Source of the DNA: Megaleporinus macrocephalus
Taxonomy: Eukaryota; Chordata; Actinopteri; Characiformes; Anostomidae
DNA: 64,000 nucleotides
Assembly (NCBI GenBank): GCA_021613375.1
Contig: CM038720.1
Location: 41,043,949-41,107,948, forward strand
Direction: 5' to 3'
Shown: in pieces, positions 1 to 10,661 of the stretch
Numbering within the stretch: the stretch's first letter is position 1
Layout of the letters: each line of letters starts with the position of its first letter
Notes under the pieces: model-generated
What the model was told of the DNA's origin: nothing
Seen by the model: the letters and a program-made list of their open reading frames with translations, nothing else
Databases searched by the model: none
Position numbers and translations under genes: made by a program

Positions 1-764
1 CTGCAACTGGAAACTCCATTAATGTGTTATTGATCTGCAAGACACTAGGAAAAATCTGTCTGTTAACCAGGATCGGAACACTGCAGATGTAAACACAGGC
101 TCTGTGACCTAATCAGTCTGAGCGTGAACTTTTGCTCTGGAGCAGCAGATCTCAGTCCTGGTTGTGGGGAACTCAGCCCTGCGTACTTTATTGCTGATTG
201 AAGTCATGGTGCTTGCAAACCTCCCTACATGAGATTAAACGCTGAGCGATGCAGGGCAGTGGATACTGCAGGACCTGCGCTGGGGACGGTGGCCCAGGTC
301 TGCTTGGTCAGATTTCTAGATCTTATATTTAAGATTAATAACATCTATAGCTTTTTACACTGTTTAGAATATAAAAACTAGGAAAACAAAAAGAGGTTAA
401 GGGAGAGTTGAAAGCATTATCTGAGCCTCTGATGTACTGCCCCTGATCTTTCCACAGTCTTGGAGCTGCTGAAAGCCTGATCACCAAACTGTAACTTAGT
501 GCGATGACCAGTGAAAGGACAGACCAGAGTGGAGCCAGCGCGAACAGACGGTCCAGTACAGGCAAAGCAGGTCACTGAGATAAGTGAGTGCCAAGCCTGT
601 AGGCGAGAAGAAGTACCTTTCAGGTTATTTGCAAGGCCAGTGAAGATTGAAAACCTTATTGTTGGGGTTTACAGAGTCCATTTTTAATATAAGTGCAACA
701 GCAGCTTCTTCGTGACTACAAGTTTTAATCATTTGGGAACAGGAAGCTTTTATTTACTCAGTAA
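1..764. other. No gene recognised
   Basis: I see no convincing exon, RNA gene or named repeat here. The short open frame on the minus strand around 335-565 has no recognisable motif and looks like chance. Confidence 0.4.
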
Positions 765-1478
765 ACACTATTATTAAATATTAAACAGTATTAATAGGGT
801 AAGTAGAGCTTTTACACTTTATTATTAAATATTAATCAGTATTAATAGAGTAAGTAGAGCTTTTACACTTTATTATTAAATATTAAACAGTATTAATAGA
901 GGTAAGTAGTGCTTTACACTTTATTATTAATATTAATCAGTATTATAGAGTAAGTAGTGCTTTTACACTTTTTTATTAAATATTAATCAGTATTAATAGA
1001 GTAGTAGAGCTTTTACACTTTATTATTTAATATTAATCAGTATTAATAGCGGTCCCCAGTAGTGCTTTTACACTTTATTATTAAATATTAATCAGTATTA
1101 ATAGAGTAAGTAGAGCTTTTACACTTTATTATAAAATATTAAACAGTATTAATAGAGTAAGTAGTGCTTTTACACTTTATTATTAAATATTAAACAGTAT
1201 TATTAGGGTAAGTAGAGCTTTTACACTTTATTATTAAATATTAATCAGTATTAATAGAGTAAGTAGAGTTTTTACACTATTATTAAATATTAATCAGTAT
1301 TAATAGAGTAAGTAGTGCTTTTACACTTTATTATTAAATATTAATCAGTATTAATAGAGTAAGTAGAGCTTTTACACTTTATTATTAAATATTAATCAGT
1401 ATTAATAGAGTAAGTAGAGTTTTTTACACTTTATTATTAAATATTAATCAGTATTAATAGAAGTAAGTAGAGCTTTTC
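765..1478. repeat. AT-rich 51-bp minisatellite, about 14 copies
   Basis: A 51-bp unit repeats about 14 times. It holds the segment TTATTAAATATTAATCAGTA followed by a stretch reading TAAGTAGAGCTTTTACAC. The period was measured from successive TTACACTTT blocks at 1321 and 1372. Copies differ by single-base changes and small indels, so the array is moderately old. No coding content. Confidence 0.9.
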
Positions 1479-2310
1479 CATACGTCAGTGTGTGTATTTA
1501 ACCCCTTTTCCAAGCTTCTCCCCTAAACAACCCAGTATTATTATCAGTTCTCATCTAATACCTGCTTTGACTGCTCAGTACTTCATTAAGATAAATCAAG
1601 AACTGAAACACCTTACTACAATGTCTGGGCGTCCAGGAGAAATCTGGAACCTAACTTTGTTCTTCAAACTGGATCAAGATCTGATCTACTTCTCTCACAA
1701 TAACATATTCATATTACATTGTATTGTATGTCTGATTATTTACATCTGTTCTAATCAGATCTGCTGTTCTTACTGGTCAGTATACACTTATTGATCAGAT
1801 AAACACTTAAACTATCGGTTTAAATATTATAGAATAAAAGTAGTAATTCATACAGTCCTCACTCGTTACTGTAATAATAGTTACAGGAAAAGGAATTCTG
1901 CACATATTAGCTCATAACTGCTTTCAAGGAAGTACAGTTAAAAAGATCTGAATGTAAGCTGAGCAGCGCAGAGAGACAGGACGTCCAGAGCAGAGAGACA
2001 GAGGAGACGTTTATCAGCACACGAGGAATTTTATCCCTTATAGGTTCTCAAGTGAACTGAAGATAAGAATGTTCTTAGCAGCTGCTTAATATGCACCCAA
2101 AACCTGGAGATCTCCACTTTCCCTGTAGGGAGCAGGTGAACAGTAGCTAATCCCAGCCAATCAGGTGCTGCGTTTACTGTCATCTTCTTACTAAGTTTGC
2201 AAGTGTTTATAAAATTATAAAAAAATGTTATAATTTAAAAAAATATAAATAAAGTACAAATAAATAAAGTTATTTAAAAGATATAACAAGTTCCTGTCAG
2301 ATAGTTACTT
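1479..2310. other. Non-coding stretch, nothing recognised
   Basis: AT-rich unique-looking DNA. The plus-strand open frame at 1492-1794 has no recognisable domain and low-complexity composition; I do not call it a gene. Confidence 0.4.
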
Positions 2311-2314
2311 TATA

Positions 2315-2346
<32 letters not shown>
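2311..2346. repeat. (TA)n microsatellite
   Basis: Near-pure TA dinucleotide run directly upstream of an L2-like LINE fragment. Confidence 0.9.
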
Positions 2347-2976
2347 AAGGAAAAGGGTGGAGTGCTCTCTCCAGGTTGGAAATGATCTTCTGCCTCCAGT
2401 GGAGGAGTTTGAGTATCTCGGGGTCTTGTTGACGAGTGAAGGAATGAAGGAAGGATGGAGCGGGGGGTTGACAGGTGGATGGGTGCAGCGTCTGCAGTGA
2501 TGTGAGCTTTGTACCGGTCAGTCCTGGTGAAGAGGGAGCTGAGCCAAATAGCAAACTACTCTCACCTGTGGTCAGGAGCTCTGGGGAGTGACCGAAAGAA
2601 CGAGATTGCGGATACGAGCTGCCAAATTGAGTTTTCTCCGTATGGTGTCGGGTCCCTTAGAGATAGAATGAGGAGCTGGATTATACGGGGGAGGCTCAGA
2701 GTCGAGCCGCTGCTCCTCCACGCCGAGAGGAACCAGCTGAGGTGGTTCGTGCATCTGGTTAGGATGCCTTCTGGACGCCTCTCTGTGGGGGTGTTTTGGA
2801 CATGTCAGACCGGGAGAAGACCCCGGGGATATCTCTCAGATGGCCTGGGAATGCCTTGGTATCCCCCCCCTGGAGGAGCTAGAGGAGGTGGCTGGGGAGA
2901 GGGAAGTCTGGGCTTCTCTGCTTAGACTGCTGACCCCACGACCCGGATCCCAAGAAAAGTGGTAGATAATGGATGT
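2347..2976 (+). mobile_element. L2-like non-LTR retrotransposon, 3' end of ORF2 (degenerate)
   Basis: This is a 5'-truncated, frameshifted remnant of a fish LINE that I assign to the L2/CR1-like group from family knowledge. At 2390-2443 the frame reads LPPVEEFEYLGVLLTSEG, the start of the region just after the reverse-transcriptase core. A second frame from about 2509 carries VKREL, then SLRDRMRSWIIRGRLRVEPL, ERNQLRWFVHLVRMPSGRL and TGRRPRG, which are conserved C-terminal blocks of this family. The coding part ends near 2925. A 3' UTR of about 50 bases follows and stops in TAGATAATGGATG, the family tail. It is not functional: no RT core, no endonuclease, and at least one frameshift between 2443 and 2509. 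A minus-strand copy of the same tail lies at 4550-4622. Confidence 0.75.
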
Positions 2977-3022
2977 GTATATATATATCACATATATATA
3001 TATATATATCTGTATATATATC
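2977..3022. repeat. TA-rich microsatellite
   Basis: Interrupted TA dinucleotide run at the 3' end of the LINE fragment. Confidence 0.85.
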
Positions 3023-3325
3023 TGACTGACGGGTCTCTAAAGAAAGTTGTTTCTTTCTGGTCATTGTGAGTCGGTCAGCAAGCCATCAACTGCTGATCTT
3101 CAGATACTAAACTAACCTAGAATGTTGTTCCCTTTTATACTCACTTATTAGTAGAATGTTTTTCAGCTGTGCATCACAATTGATCAAGAGTGCCCTAACA
3201 ACCCAATTAGTCCATAACATCCTTAACTTGGATTGGTGGTCGTACCAGGAGATTTAGACAGAGGACTGAGAATTACTGATAATAGGACTGTATGTAAAAT
3301 AAGCCTCTATACAAAAATAGACTTT
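3023..3325. other. Nothing recognised
   Basis: Unique-looking non-coding DNA between a microsatellite and a retroposon tail. Confidence 0.4.
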
Positions 3326-3600
3326 CAAGTCAAGTCAAGTCAAGTCAAGTGGGTTTTTATTGTCATTTCAACTACATACAGAGTACACAGTGAAACGAAA
3401 CAACGTTCCTCCAGGACCATGGTGCAACATAGACAGTGCATACAAGACACAAGTGCAACACAAACAAACAAGTACGGACAGACAACACAACACAGTACAG
3501 ACAGAGAATAATAAATAATTGCTGGTTGTGTGCAAATTGTACAATGTGTAATAAATAGAGTCCAGTGAGGTAGTAAAGTTATTAGTGCAATGCTTTGTGC
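3326..3600 (-). mobile_element. Retroposon 3' end with (ACTTG)n tail
   Basis: On the plus strand the segment opens with five CAAGT repeats (3326-3350) followed by GGGTTTTTATTGTCATTTC. On the minus strand this reads as a short AATAAA-containing 3' end followed by (ACTTG)n, the arrangement of a LINE or SINE tail with pentanucleotide repeats. From memory this is an abundant dispersed repeat in teleosts; I cannot place it in a clade. No intact open frame. Confidence 0.6.
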
Positions 3601-3825
3601 AAAAATGCTTCCCTTTTTTTATCTGGGGTAAATGGTTGGAGAAAGATATCAGTTCAGACATTGAGTTTAATACAAACATTTTTATTAAAAAATTAAAAAA
3701 ATCATCTGATACACTTACATTAATTGTGAAATGGACAGTATTGTTTGTGAATTGCATGAAAATTGCATGAAATTAAATTCTAAAGTGATCCTAAATTTTT
3801 GAGCGGTAGGAAATATACATACATA
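3601..3825. other. Possible DNA-transposon end
   Basis: The end of this stretch reads TTTTTGAGCGGTAG (about 3796-3809), which resembles the terminus of dispersed fish DNA elements. The rest is unassigned. Confidence 0.3.
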
Positions 3826-3950
3826 CACCAGTCAGCCATGCCATTAAAACCACCTTCTAAAAGTACCACTGATCATATAGGAGCACCCTGTAGTTCTACA
3901 ATCACAGACTGTAGTTGATCCTCTTTCACGCTGTAGTTCAGACTTTGGAA
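3826..3950 (+). mobile_element. Fold-back element, 5' terminal fragment
   Basis: Begins CAGTCAGCCATGCCATTAAA, close to the terminal inverted repeat seen on a fish Tc1-like family and on the fold-back element that recurs in this window (13625, 21735). It continues with the GTAGTTCTACAATCACAGAC block shared with the copy at 8475. Truncated after about 125 bases. Confidence 0.6.
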
Positions 3951-4549
3951 CACAGCTCTCATATGTATGCTACATTTCACAATGCATTCTGGGTGATAGA
4001 TGGTGAACTATATACGGAACAGACTGTACAGTTGAGATTTGGAACACTACAAAGTGATGGAGACGCTGTGTAGTGCTCTGTTTCTGTAATAGGGAGCGAT
4101 TCAGAGCGCAGCCGTGGATTAAACTGCTTTTGTTTTGAAGTCGTTTCTTCTTTTCTTCCCACTCAGGCTGTGCAGCAGAAGCGTGTCCCTGAGAGTTAAT
4201 GCTTCTGCCGCAAAGTGCTCAGAATTGCAAATTTCAGATGCTCAAAAACAAAGAAGAAGAGAAATGAGACAGACTGCCGGCAGACACAGCGAGTCACTAC
4301 AGGTCTGAGGCTTCGTATTTGCATAAGCCTCCTGCATACAGTGTAGCGTAGCTGCGTGATGCAGGTTGTGTGGTTGCGGCTCGGCACACAGTGAGCAATG
4401 AGACTGACTGTGAAGCTAAAGTGCAGACAGGATTATTAATCACATGCATTTTGAATGACTTGTGTTTAAAGATATATGGCTCCTGTGACCGGACCGTGCC
4501 AGTAAAAGAGGCCATTATGAGTCTTTTTTTAATATTAATTTTATTTACC
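3951..4549. other. Nothing confidently recognised
   Basis: Non-coding stretch with short open frames on both strands, none with a recognisable motif. Confidence 0.35.
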
Positions 4550-4622
4550 ATATATTATCTGCTGCTGTTCTGGGGGTCCAGGTCGTGGGCGTAGCAGTCT
4601 AAGCAGAGAAGCCCAGACCTTT
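4550..4622 (-). mobile_element. L2-like LINE 3' tail fragment
   Basis: The plus strand CAGTCTAAGCAGAGAAGCCC here is the reverse complement of the 3' end of the LINE at 2347-2976. The neighbouring ATATTATCTGCTG block matches the reversed tail. This is a second, very short copy in the opposite orientation. Confidence 0.7.
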
Positions 4623-5220
4623 GGATTACAGTTGTGGGCCCCAGTTAGCCTACCTCTGGAGGCCCAGCTGGGTTACAGTTACAGGTATGGCCCCAGTTAG
4701 GCTGTCAAAAGGGGCCCCAGGTGGGTTACCCTTGGCATTGTGGGCCCCAGTTAATTTACAATTGTAGGCACCATTTGGTTCACAGTGGTGAGGCCCTCGT
4801 ACGTCACATCAGGGTTACAGTTCTTCTGTTTCAACTGTTTTGGATGATTGTCCCCACTTGCAGTCCAGATCTGCCCTATTAGTAGCTCACTTGGGCAAAC
4901 ACACAGGGCCTACATGGAGCCCATGGACAAATCTTTGTGGGCCCCAAGTGGGTTGGACAATTGAACTGTTGGACAATTTTCTCACAGAGCTTTCACAAAG
5001 TGGTGAGGCTTGACCCTTCCTTGCTTACAAAGCAGCCCATGGTGGATGTCCAGTCTAATTTTTCTCCCGCCGCAGGCATTCCGGGGAAGCTATAAGCTAA
5101 ACTGCTCTGTAGTCAGCTGAGCCTGACTGGACCGAGTGTATTTTTGCTACAGTGTGCAAAATCCTGGAAGTGTGAGCTGACCACTTTGTGACTGACACTA
5201 AGCTGACTCCTTCAGATTTT
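4623..5220. repeat. Degenerate GGCCCCAGTTGGG-type repeats
   Basis: From about 4630 to 4960 the motif GGGCCCCAGTTAG and variants recur irregularly (for example 4638, 4690, 4715, 4742). Too diverged to define a clean period. The remainder to 5220 is unassigned. Confidence 0.4.
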
Positions 5221-5224
5221 CTTG

Positions 5225-5445
5225 TTCTGCCTTAAATGTGGTAGTACTTATGCTGGCACCTCAGTTTCCCTCTCAAGCTTCTTGTTCCTGTTTTTCATTC
5301 CACCTTAAATGTTGCAGCAGGTGGCTTTGGCTACCTGCCCAACCTCTAGGTCTAGATTTCCCATTCCAACTTCAATCGGTGCAGCCCCTTACATGCTGGT
5401 GCCTCAGGAGTTACAGTAAGAACCGCTGCAGCATTTAAGGTGGAA
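5225..5445. mobile_element. Palindromic MITE, TTCCACCTTAAA family, copy 1
   Basis: TTCCACCTTAAATGTTGCAG at 5298-5317 is answered by its near reverse complement CTGCAGCATTTAAGGTGGAA at 5426-5445. A further degenerate arm lies at 5225. The element has no open frame. The same terminal pair is found at 61063-61444 and 62251-62316, so it is a repeated non-autonomous DNA element. Confidence 0.7.
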
Positions 5446-5479
5446 CGGGACAATGCGATACAGAAGCAGGTGATCTTTG

Positions 5480-6124
5480 ATCACGGCTTCCTGTAACTGC
5501 TCGCATTCAGTTTAAAGTTCTGATGCCTACAAAGCCAAGAATGGACCAGCTCCTCCTGACCTTATGGCAATGGTCCAAAGTTGAACCGCACCTTGAGCCC
5601 TTCGCGCTTCAAGTACTGCTCGGCTTGACCCGCCATCACATAAGATTCATGGAAGACACGTGACAAGACGCTTCTCTGTCCTGGAGCCCAGATGGTGGAA
5701 TGAACTTCCACTGGCTGTCCGAACAGGGAACTCTCTCGCGGTCTTCAAACGCAGACTGAAGACCACCATCTCTTTGTAAAGCACTTATAAACACTGATCT
5801 ACTGAAGCAGTGGTAGAAACTGTAACTGCACTTTATCTTCTAGGAACTCTGCATAAGTACTGCACTGATACTGTATGTAGTCTGTATTTATTCTCTTCTC
5901 TGTAGGTGTTCCAGTCTTGCTAGGTGTTGCTCTGTGTCTAATCTTATATTTGGTTGTCTTTTTTCTAGGTATCAGCACTGGCTCTAGTTTATGGCAGTGT
6001 TTAAGTTTAAGAGTAGTTTGGACTTAAACCTGTTTGTACTAGATTGAGATACTTATACTCTGACCAAACACTAAGCACTTCTGTAAGTCTGGAAAAGAGC
6101 GTCTGCTAAATACTGTAAATGTAG
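5480..6124 (+). mobile_element. Non-LTR retrotransposon, 3' end
   Basis: The sequence decodes, across several frameshifts, to blocks typical of the C-terminus of a fish LINE ORF2: a tract corresponding to RFKYCSA, the WW/WNELPLAV-like block around 5690-5730, and FKRRLKTHLF-like sequence around 5745-5775. A long 3' UTR follows and ends GTCTGCTAAATACTGTAAAT, a known type of LINE 3' terminus in fish. Clade not assigned. It could be the 3' partner of the RT fragments at 19339 and 21442, but the window gives no direct link. Confidence 0.6.
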
Positions 6125-6130
6125 TCTAGT

Positions 6131-6560
6131 GCAGAGGTCACTTACAGGCAGACCGTAGTCTGGGTCCGGACCCAGACGTTGTCCAATGTGGACCCAAACT
6201 GATAATCTACTGAAGAGGATTTAATTCTGACAGTGTTTATTTGAAGAGGCGGAGCTTTTCTTGTCCTTACGGTATACAGGCTTTGTGGCGCATGAAACTC
6301 ACAGACCAATTGCGTGCATAGTAAAATCACCAAACACGCTCCTCAGCCAATCAGATCTGTGCAGATTCGGGAGTGCGGCGCGCACACGGGCCAGAAGTAG
6401 CAGTCGGAGAATAAAGTGAGTCAGATGGCGTTCTCTAAAAAAAGAAAAGTCGGAGATGAAAAACGACTTTTCAACCAGGAATGGAGCGAGACAGAGATGT
6501 TTATACTTCCCACAGACAGCTCCACACCAACATCTCATATGTTCTGAGACCGTGGAGCTA
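6131..6560 (+). mobile_element. hAT transposon 5' end
   Basis: Starts CAGAGGTCACTTACAGGCAG, a hAT-type CAGNGGT terminus, with the CTGGGTCCGGACCCAGAC motif behind it. The transposase start follows at 6425. The element is cut at 6560 by a SINE inserted in the opposite orientation. Confidence 0.6.
6425..6560 (+). pseudogene. hAT transposase N-terminus (broken)
   Basis: The ATG at 6425 opens MAFSKKRKVGDEKRLF, then FNQEWSETEMFILPT. From family knowledge this resembles the N-terminus of a hAT transposase group that includes the domesticated GTF2IRD2/ZBED-like proteins, which normally runs SKKRKV, FNxEW, FILPT, then a BED-type zinc-binding stretch. The frame stops at 6547. In another frame the next residues are ICSETVELI (about 6533-6560), the expected continuation, so a one- or two-base frameshift separates them. 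The rest of the protein is missing because a SINE sits at 6561. No DDE residues or dimerisation domain remain. It was once a nuclear transposase and is now inactive. Confidence 0.6.
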
Positions 6561-6850
6561 ATCCATCCATCCATCCATTATCTTCTGCATTATCCCAGCA
6601 TCATCAGGCGAAGGCAGGGTACACCATGGACAGACCGGCAGTCCATCACATGGCCAACACACTCTCACACACACCTACGGTCAGTTTAGAGTGAGGATCC
6701 TAACATGCATGTGTTTGGACTGTGGGAGGAAACCGGAGTACCTGGAGGAACCCACTCAAACACAGAGAGAACATACACACTCCACACAAAACCACCCAGA
6801 CCGGGAATCCAACCCAGATCATCTTACTGTGAGGAGACAGTGCTAGTTAG
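6561..6850 (-). mobile_element. tRNA-derived SINE, near full length
   Basis: Minus-strand copy: the plus strand opens with the reversed tail (ATCCATCCATCCATCCATTA), passes the conserved TGTTTGGACTGTGGGAGGAA block at 6711-6730, and ends near 6845 with the reversed 5' head. The B-box region survives as the reverse of GGGTTGGATTCC at about 6804-6816. The A-box head is eroded. It is inserted in hAT sequence and is one of three copies in the window (others at 54745 and 19498). Confidence 0.75.
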
Positions 6851-6944
6851 TAGCTTTAATTCTTTTTCAGAAGACCTACCAATGGTTCTTGATGTTATAT
6901 CAATTTTTAAGATTGTTTCTGTACACAGTGGAATTGCATTATTA

Positions 6945-7460
6945 TGAGAGTGGCAGCAGATAGGTGGCAGCGTTCTGGTCTGGGGAATGTTTTCATGGCA
7001 TTCACTGGACCAACTCATCCATGTGGAAAACACTCTCAACCGATTTGGGTCTGAATTCATCCTTGCAGATCATGTACACCATACATGCTGATGGTCTTGT
7101 CTGGGGCGGATGGGATCTTCCAGCATGACAATGAGACACATCACACGACTAGAAATGTCCACACTGGTTGGAAGAGCTGACCAAGACTTCCAAGTACTAC
7201 CCTGGACCCGTAATTCCCCCGACTTGACCCAACTTAGCATCTGTGGGACCACCTGGATGGTGGTGTTGGCTCTATGGATCCTCCTCCACGCTCCCTCCAG
7301 CAGCTGTGGGATGCACTGCAATCAGCATGATACCTCCAGATACCTGTGACCTCCTACCAGGACCTTACTGAGTCTCCCAGTCCGTGTAGCTGCTGTTCGT
7401 GCTGCACACGGAGGTCACTCTGGATATTAGCTGGTGGTCTGATATGATGATGTGACTCCA
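6945..7460 (+). pseudogene. Tc1/mariner-like transposase remnant
   Basis: The DNA aligns in memory with the C-terminal half of a fish Tc1/mariner transposase. Recognisable pieces are a GMFSWHSLDQLIH-like start near 6978, DGIFQ at 7109 followed by a HDNETHHTT block (family form QDNATCHTA), and an SPDLTQLSICGT block near 7218 that is a frameshifted form of the SPDLNPIEHLW motif carrying the third catalytic residue. Several shifts and stops separate these blocks, so no protein can be made. The N-terminal DNA-binding domain is absent and the terminal repeats are not evident. The best reading is an old, truncated copy. Confidence 0.6.
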
Positions 7461-7619
7461 GTGTGTATTTGTGGATGGGATGGACTTGTGTGTTTAATTT
7501 CTAACCGTTTGTTTGCATAAAGAAACAAGCAAATTGCTAGGACCACATATCGATTTTCATATCCAGCCCACACTAACCTGGAGTCTGGACTGAATATACA
7601 CTGTATGTACCAGAGATCA
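7461..7619. other. Spacer
   Basis: Short unassigned sequence between two transposon remnants. Confidence 0.4.
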
Positions 7620-8010
7620 GCTCATCAGACCTTTCCTGAGTCTAGGGAGTTGGTCCTTCTCCTTTAGTGCTGTATCTGTTCTTTTAGGAAAGTTTTAAAC
7701 TAGATGTTGGAGCACTGCTGCTGGGATTTCACTCCATTCAGCCACATCAGCGTTATTAAGGTCAGACAAAGACGTTGACCGATTAGGGTTATCCCAAAGG
7801 TTTTGGAAGGAGCTAAGTTGCTCCAGAGAACACAGTTGCACAGCCTCCAGGTCCTCCAATCCTGGGGGGCTTTATACCCTTTCAGCTGATGTGTGGCATA
7901 GGGAAAGTGTGTGGTTGCTCTGTTCTCCTCGCTGTTCTTTACTATGGAGATCATTATGCCTTAATGAAGTTGAATCTACTAATTAGAGGAGGCATCTGGA
8001 CGCCTTCACA
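7620..8010. mobile_element. Dispersed non-autonomous element (unnamed)
   Basis: Contains AAACTAGATGTTGGAGCACT, TTCACTCCATTCAGCCACAT and GGGGGGCTTTATACCCTTTC in the order of a non-coding repeat I recall as widespread in teleosts. Family and ends not fixed. Confidence 0.45.
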
Positions 8011-8405
8011 CATACAAGACATGGCTCAATAGTTCTCAACGCTGGTCCTGTAAGATCAGTAAAAAAATTTGGGCACACCTAACCCTAACCCAGGTTCTTC
8101 TTATGTGTACTATATTAATAGTACTAATATTAGTGAATAAGTGTGAGGAGATCAGAACTATAGAATAGTCGGTATGGAATTATTGCTGGAGCAGAATTAA
8201 ACATCTGGTTGTGTTTAAAGAATGTTTAGAGTGTTTTTCATTTGCTCTGATGCAGGTTTACATACTTTGAACATTCTGACCAGCAGCTTCATGAGGAGCC
8301 ACATGAGCTGCTTCTCTAACAGGACTGAAGAAGATAGTGTAGATGCTGAGATCTTGTTCTGATAAACAGGTTTGGGGGTTTTATAGCTCTTATAAAAATA
8401 TACAT

Positions 8406-8457
<52 letters not shown>
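8406..8457. repeat. (CTAT)n microsatellite, about 13 copies
   Basis: Uninterrupted tetranucleotide run. Confidence 0.95.
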
Positions 8458-8474
8458 CACAACAATAAAACATT

Positions 8475-8878
8475 AAACCATACAGAAGCACTTTGTAGTT
8501 CTACACTTCCAGACTGTAGTTCATCTGATTCTCTGTATACTTTATTACTCTGTTCTTTAATGATCAGGACCCCCACAGGACCCCCACAGAGCAGATACTA
8601 TTCGGGAGGTGGATCATTCTCAGCACTGCAGTGACACTGACGTGGTGGTGGTGTGTTAGTGTGTGTTGTGCTAGTGTGAGTGGATCAGACACAGCAGTGC
8701 TGCTGCTGGAGTGTTTAAACACCTCAGTGTCACTGCTGGACTGAGAATCGGCCACCAACCAAAACTATCCAGACAGCAGTGTCCTGTGACCCTTAATGAA
8801 GGACTAAAGAATGACCAACACATACTGTGCAGCAACAGATGAGCTACGGTCTCTGACTTTAACATTTAAAGCTATTTA
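8475..8878. mobile_element. Fold-back element without internal array
   Basis: Carries the fold-back blocks in order: GACTGTAGTTCATCTGATTC, GATCAGGACCCCCACAGGAC, CATTCTCAGCACTGCAGTGA, TGAGTGGATCAGACACAGCA, CCACCAACCAAAACTATCCA, then GAGCTACGGTCTCTGACTTT. Unlike the copies at 13625 and 21735 it has no 45-bp tandem array, so it shows the unexpanded state. Several blocks are mutually inverted, as expected of a palindromic element. Confidence 0.7.
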
Positions 8879-9217
8879 TGTTTGTTGATTGTGACCATGT
8901 ACACCAACCCTTATATCCATTACATTCTGTATTAATACACAGCGTGTTCAACATCCAGCAGCCCGGTGGAGAAAGAGAACCAGAGTCTAGGTCCTTGTGT
9001 ATGTAGCTTTGGTGGGGAACAGCAGAAGAACTGGTGTAGGTTAATCCCCTGAGGTCAACCATAACACGTACAGATAGAACTCACTTTAGCTCGTCGCCTG
9101 ACAGGGGAACCTCCTGAAACACATCAGCGTCAGCTCTGTAAACGGATCCTTAATCTAGTGCAAATAGGCTCGAGACCAGAGATTCACCTGAGAGGCAACA
9201 CAGAGTCAACTCTGAGG
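8879..9217. other. Nothing recognised
   Basis: Non-coding spacer between the fold-back element and a CAY-rich repeat. Confidence 0.4.
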
Positions 9218-10088
9218 TTTACACACCACTACCATCCCTCCATCACACAACACCATTACCATCCCACCATCACACCAAACCACTACCACCCCACCATCAC
9301 ACCACTACCATCCCTCCATCACACAACACCATTACCATCCCACCATCACACCAAACCACTACCACCCCACCATCACGCCACTACCATCCCTCCATCACAC
9401 AACACCATTACCATCCCACCATCACACCAAACCACTACCATCACACCATCACACCACACCACTACCATCACACCATCTCACCACACCACTACCACCCCAC
9501 CATCACACCAAACCACTACCATCACACCATCACACCACACCACTACCATCTCACCATCACACCACACCACTACCACCCCACCATCACACCACTACCATCC
9601 CACCATCACACAACACCATTACCATCCCACCATCACACCAAACCACTACCATCACACCACACCACTACCATCTCACCATCACACCACACCGCTACCACTC
9701 CACCAACACACCACTACCATCCCTCCATCACACAACACCATTACCATCACACCAAACCACTACCATCACACCACACCACTACCATCCCACCATCACATCA
9801 CACCACTATCATCCCACCATCACACCACACCACTATCATCCCACCATCACACCACACCACTATCATCCCACCATCACACCACACCGCTACAACTATCACG
9901 CCACTACCCCATACCCATCCCACCTCACCACATTACCATCACACCACCACTACCATCACACCACACCACTACCACCCCACCATCACACCATACCACTACA
10001 CTACCACCACTACCATGCAACTACCATGCCACTACCCCATACCCACCCCACCTCACCACATTACCATCACACCACCACTACCATACCA
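9218..10088. repeat. CAY-rich minisatellite (CACCACTACCATCACACC type)
   Basis: An irregular tandem repeat of short blocks such as ACCACTACCATCACACCA and AACACCATTACCATCCCACC. It yields a His/Thr/Pro-rich open frame of 333 codons (9158-10159) only because stop codons cannot arise readily from this composition; I do not call it a gene. The upper strand is almost free of G. Confidence 0.9.
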
Positions 10089-10661
10089 TGCCTTTCAGAA
10101 CAGTACGCAACTGCTTGGACAGCCACCTGAAGATTATTCCACCGAGTCGAGGCAACTGAGGCTTAAAGAGACAGAACTACGTGTGAAACTTGCCATCAGG
10201 TAAATGTAGGAATGTGTATTTGTTTACTACCTGCAAGCTTTTAAAACTCATTTGGACAGCCACATGGAGCCAGTGGAGGGAGCGCAGCGGAGGAGTGACT
10301 TCTAGACAAGTTGTGCTGCTGCATTCTGGGGCAGGCTGATCGCCGCTGAACTGAAACTGCGTATCAGAGATTGGTCTGCTTATCCATCTTACCACAGCAG
10401 GGGGGTCCGCTTTAAGATGAATAGCAATACTGTGCTTACTAATACTGCCATTATTCACCTGTATCAGATATAGATCCATGTTCCTTCCTCTAATTGACTC
10501 ATTAATAGTCCAGTTGAGTCGACCTACATTGCCAGGCTTGGACGTAGATGAGTAGAGCACAGCAGGAGATTTACTGGGACGAGAATTTTAATAACATTCA
10601 AAACATTCATGACTGGTAATAAATATCATTTTTATTTTATTATTGTTATAAAAAACTCTAG
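10089..10661. other. Mostly unassigned; retroposon-like piece
   Basis: The piece around 10255-10335 (TGGAGCCAGTGGAGGGAGCG, then GTGCTGCTGCATTCTGGGGC) resembles a dispersed fish retroposon from memory. The rest is unassigned. Confidence 0.35.

Noticed and set aside
8079..8094. Telomere-like CCTAACCCTAACCC
   Set aside because: Only about two and a half repeats; too short to indicate an interstitial telomere.
9158..10159. His/Thr/Pro-rich open frame of 333 codons
   Set aside because: It follows from a CAY-rich tandem repeat with almost no G on the plus strand, which rarely produces stops.
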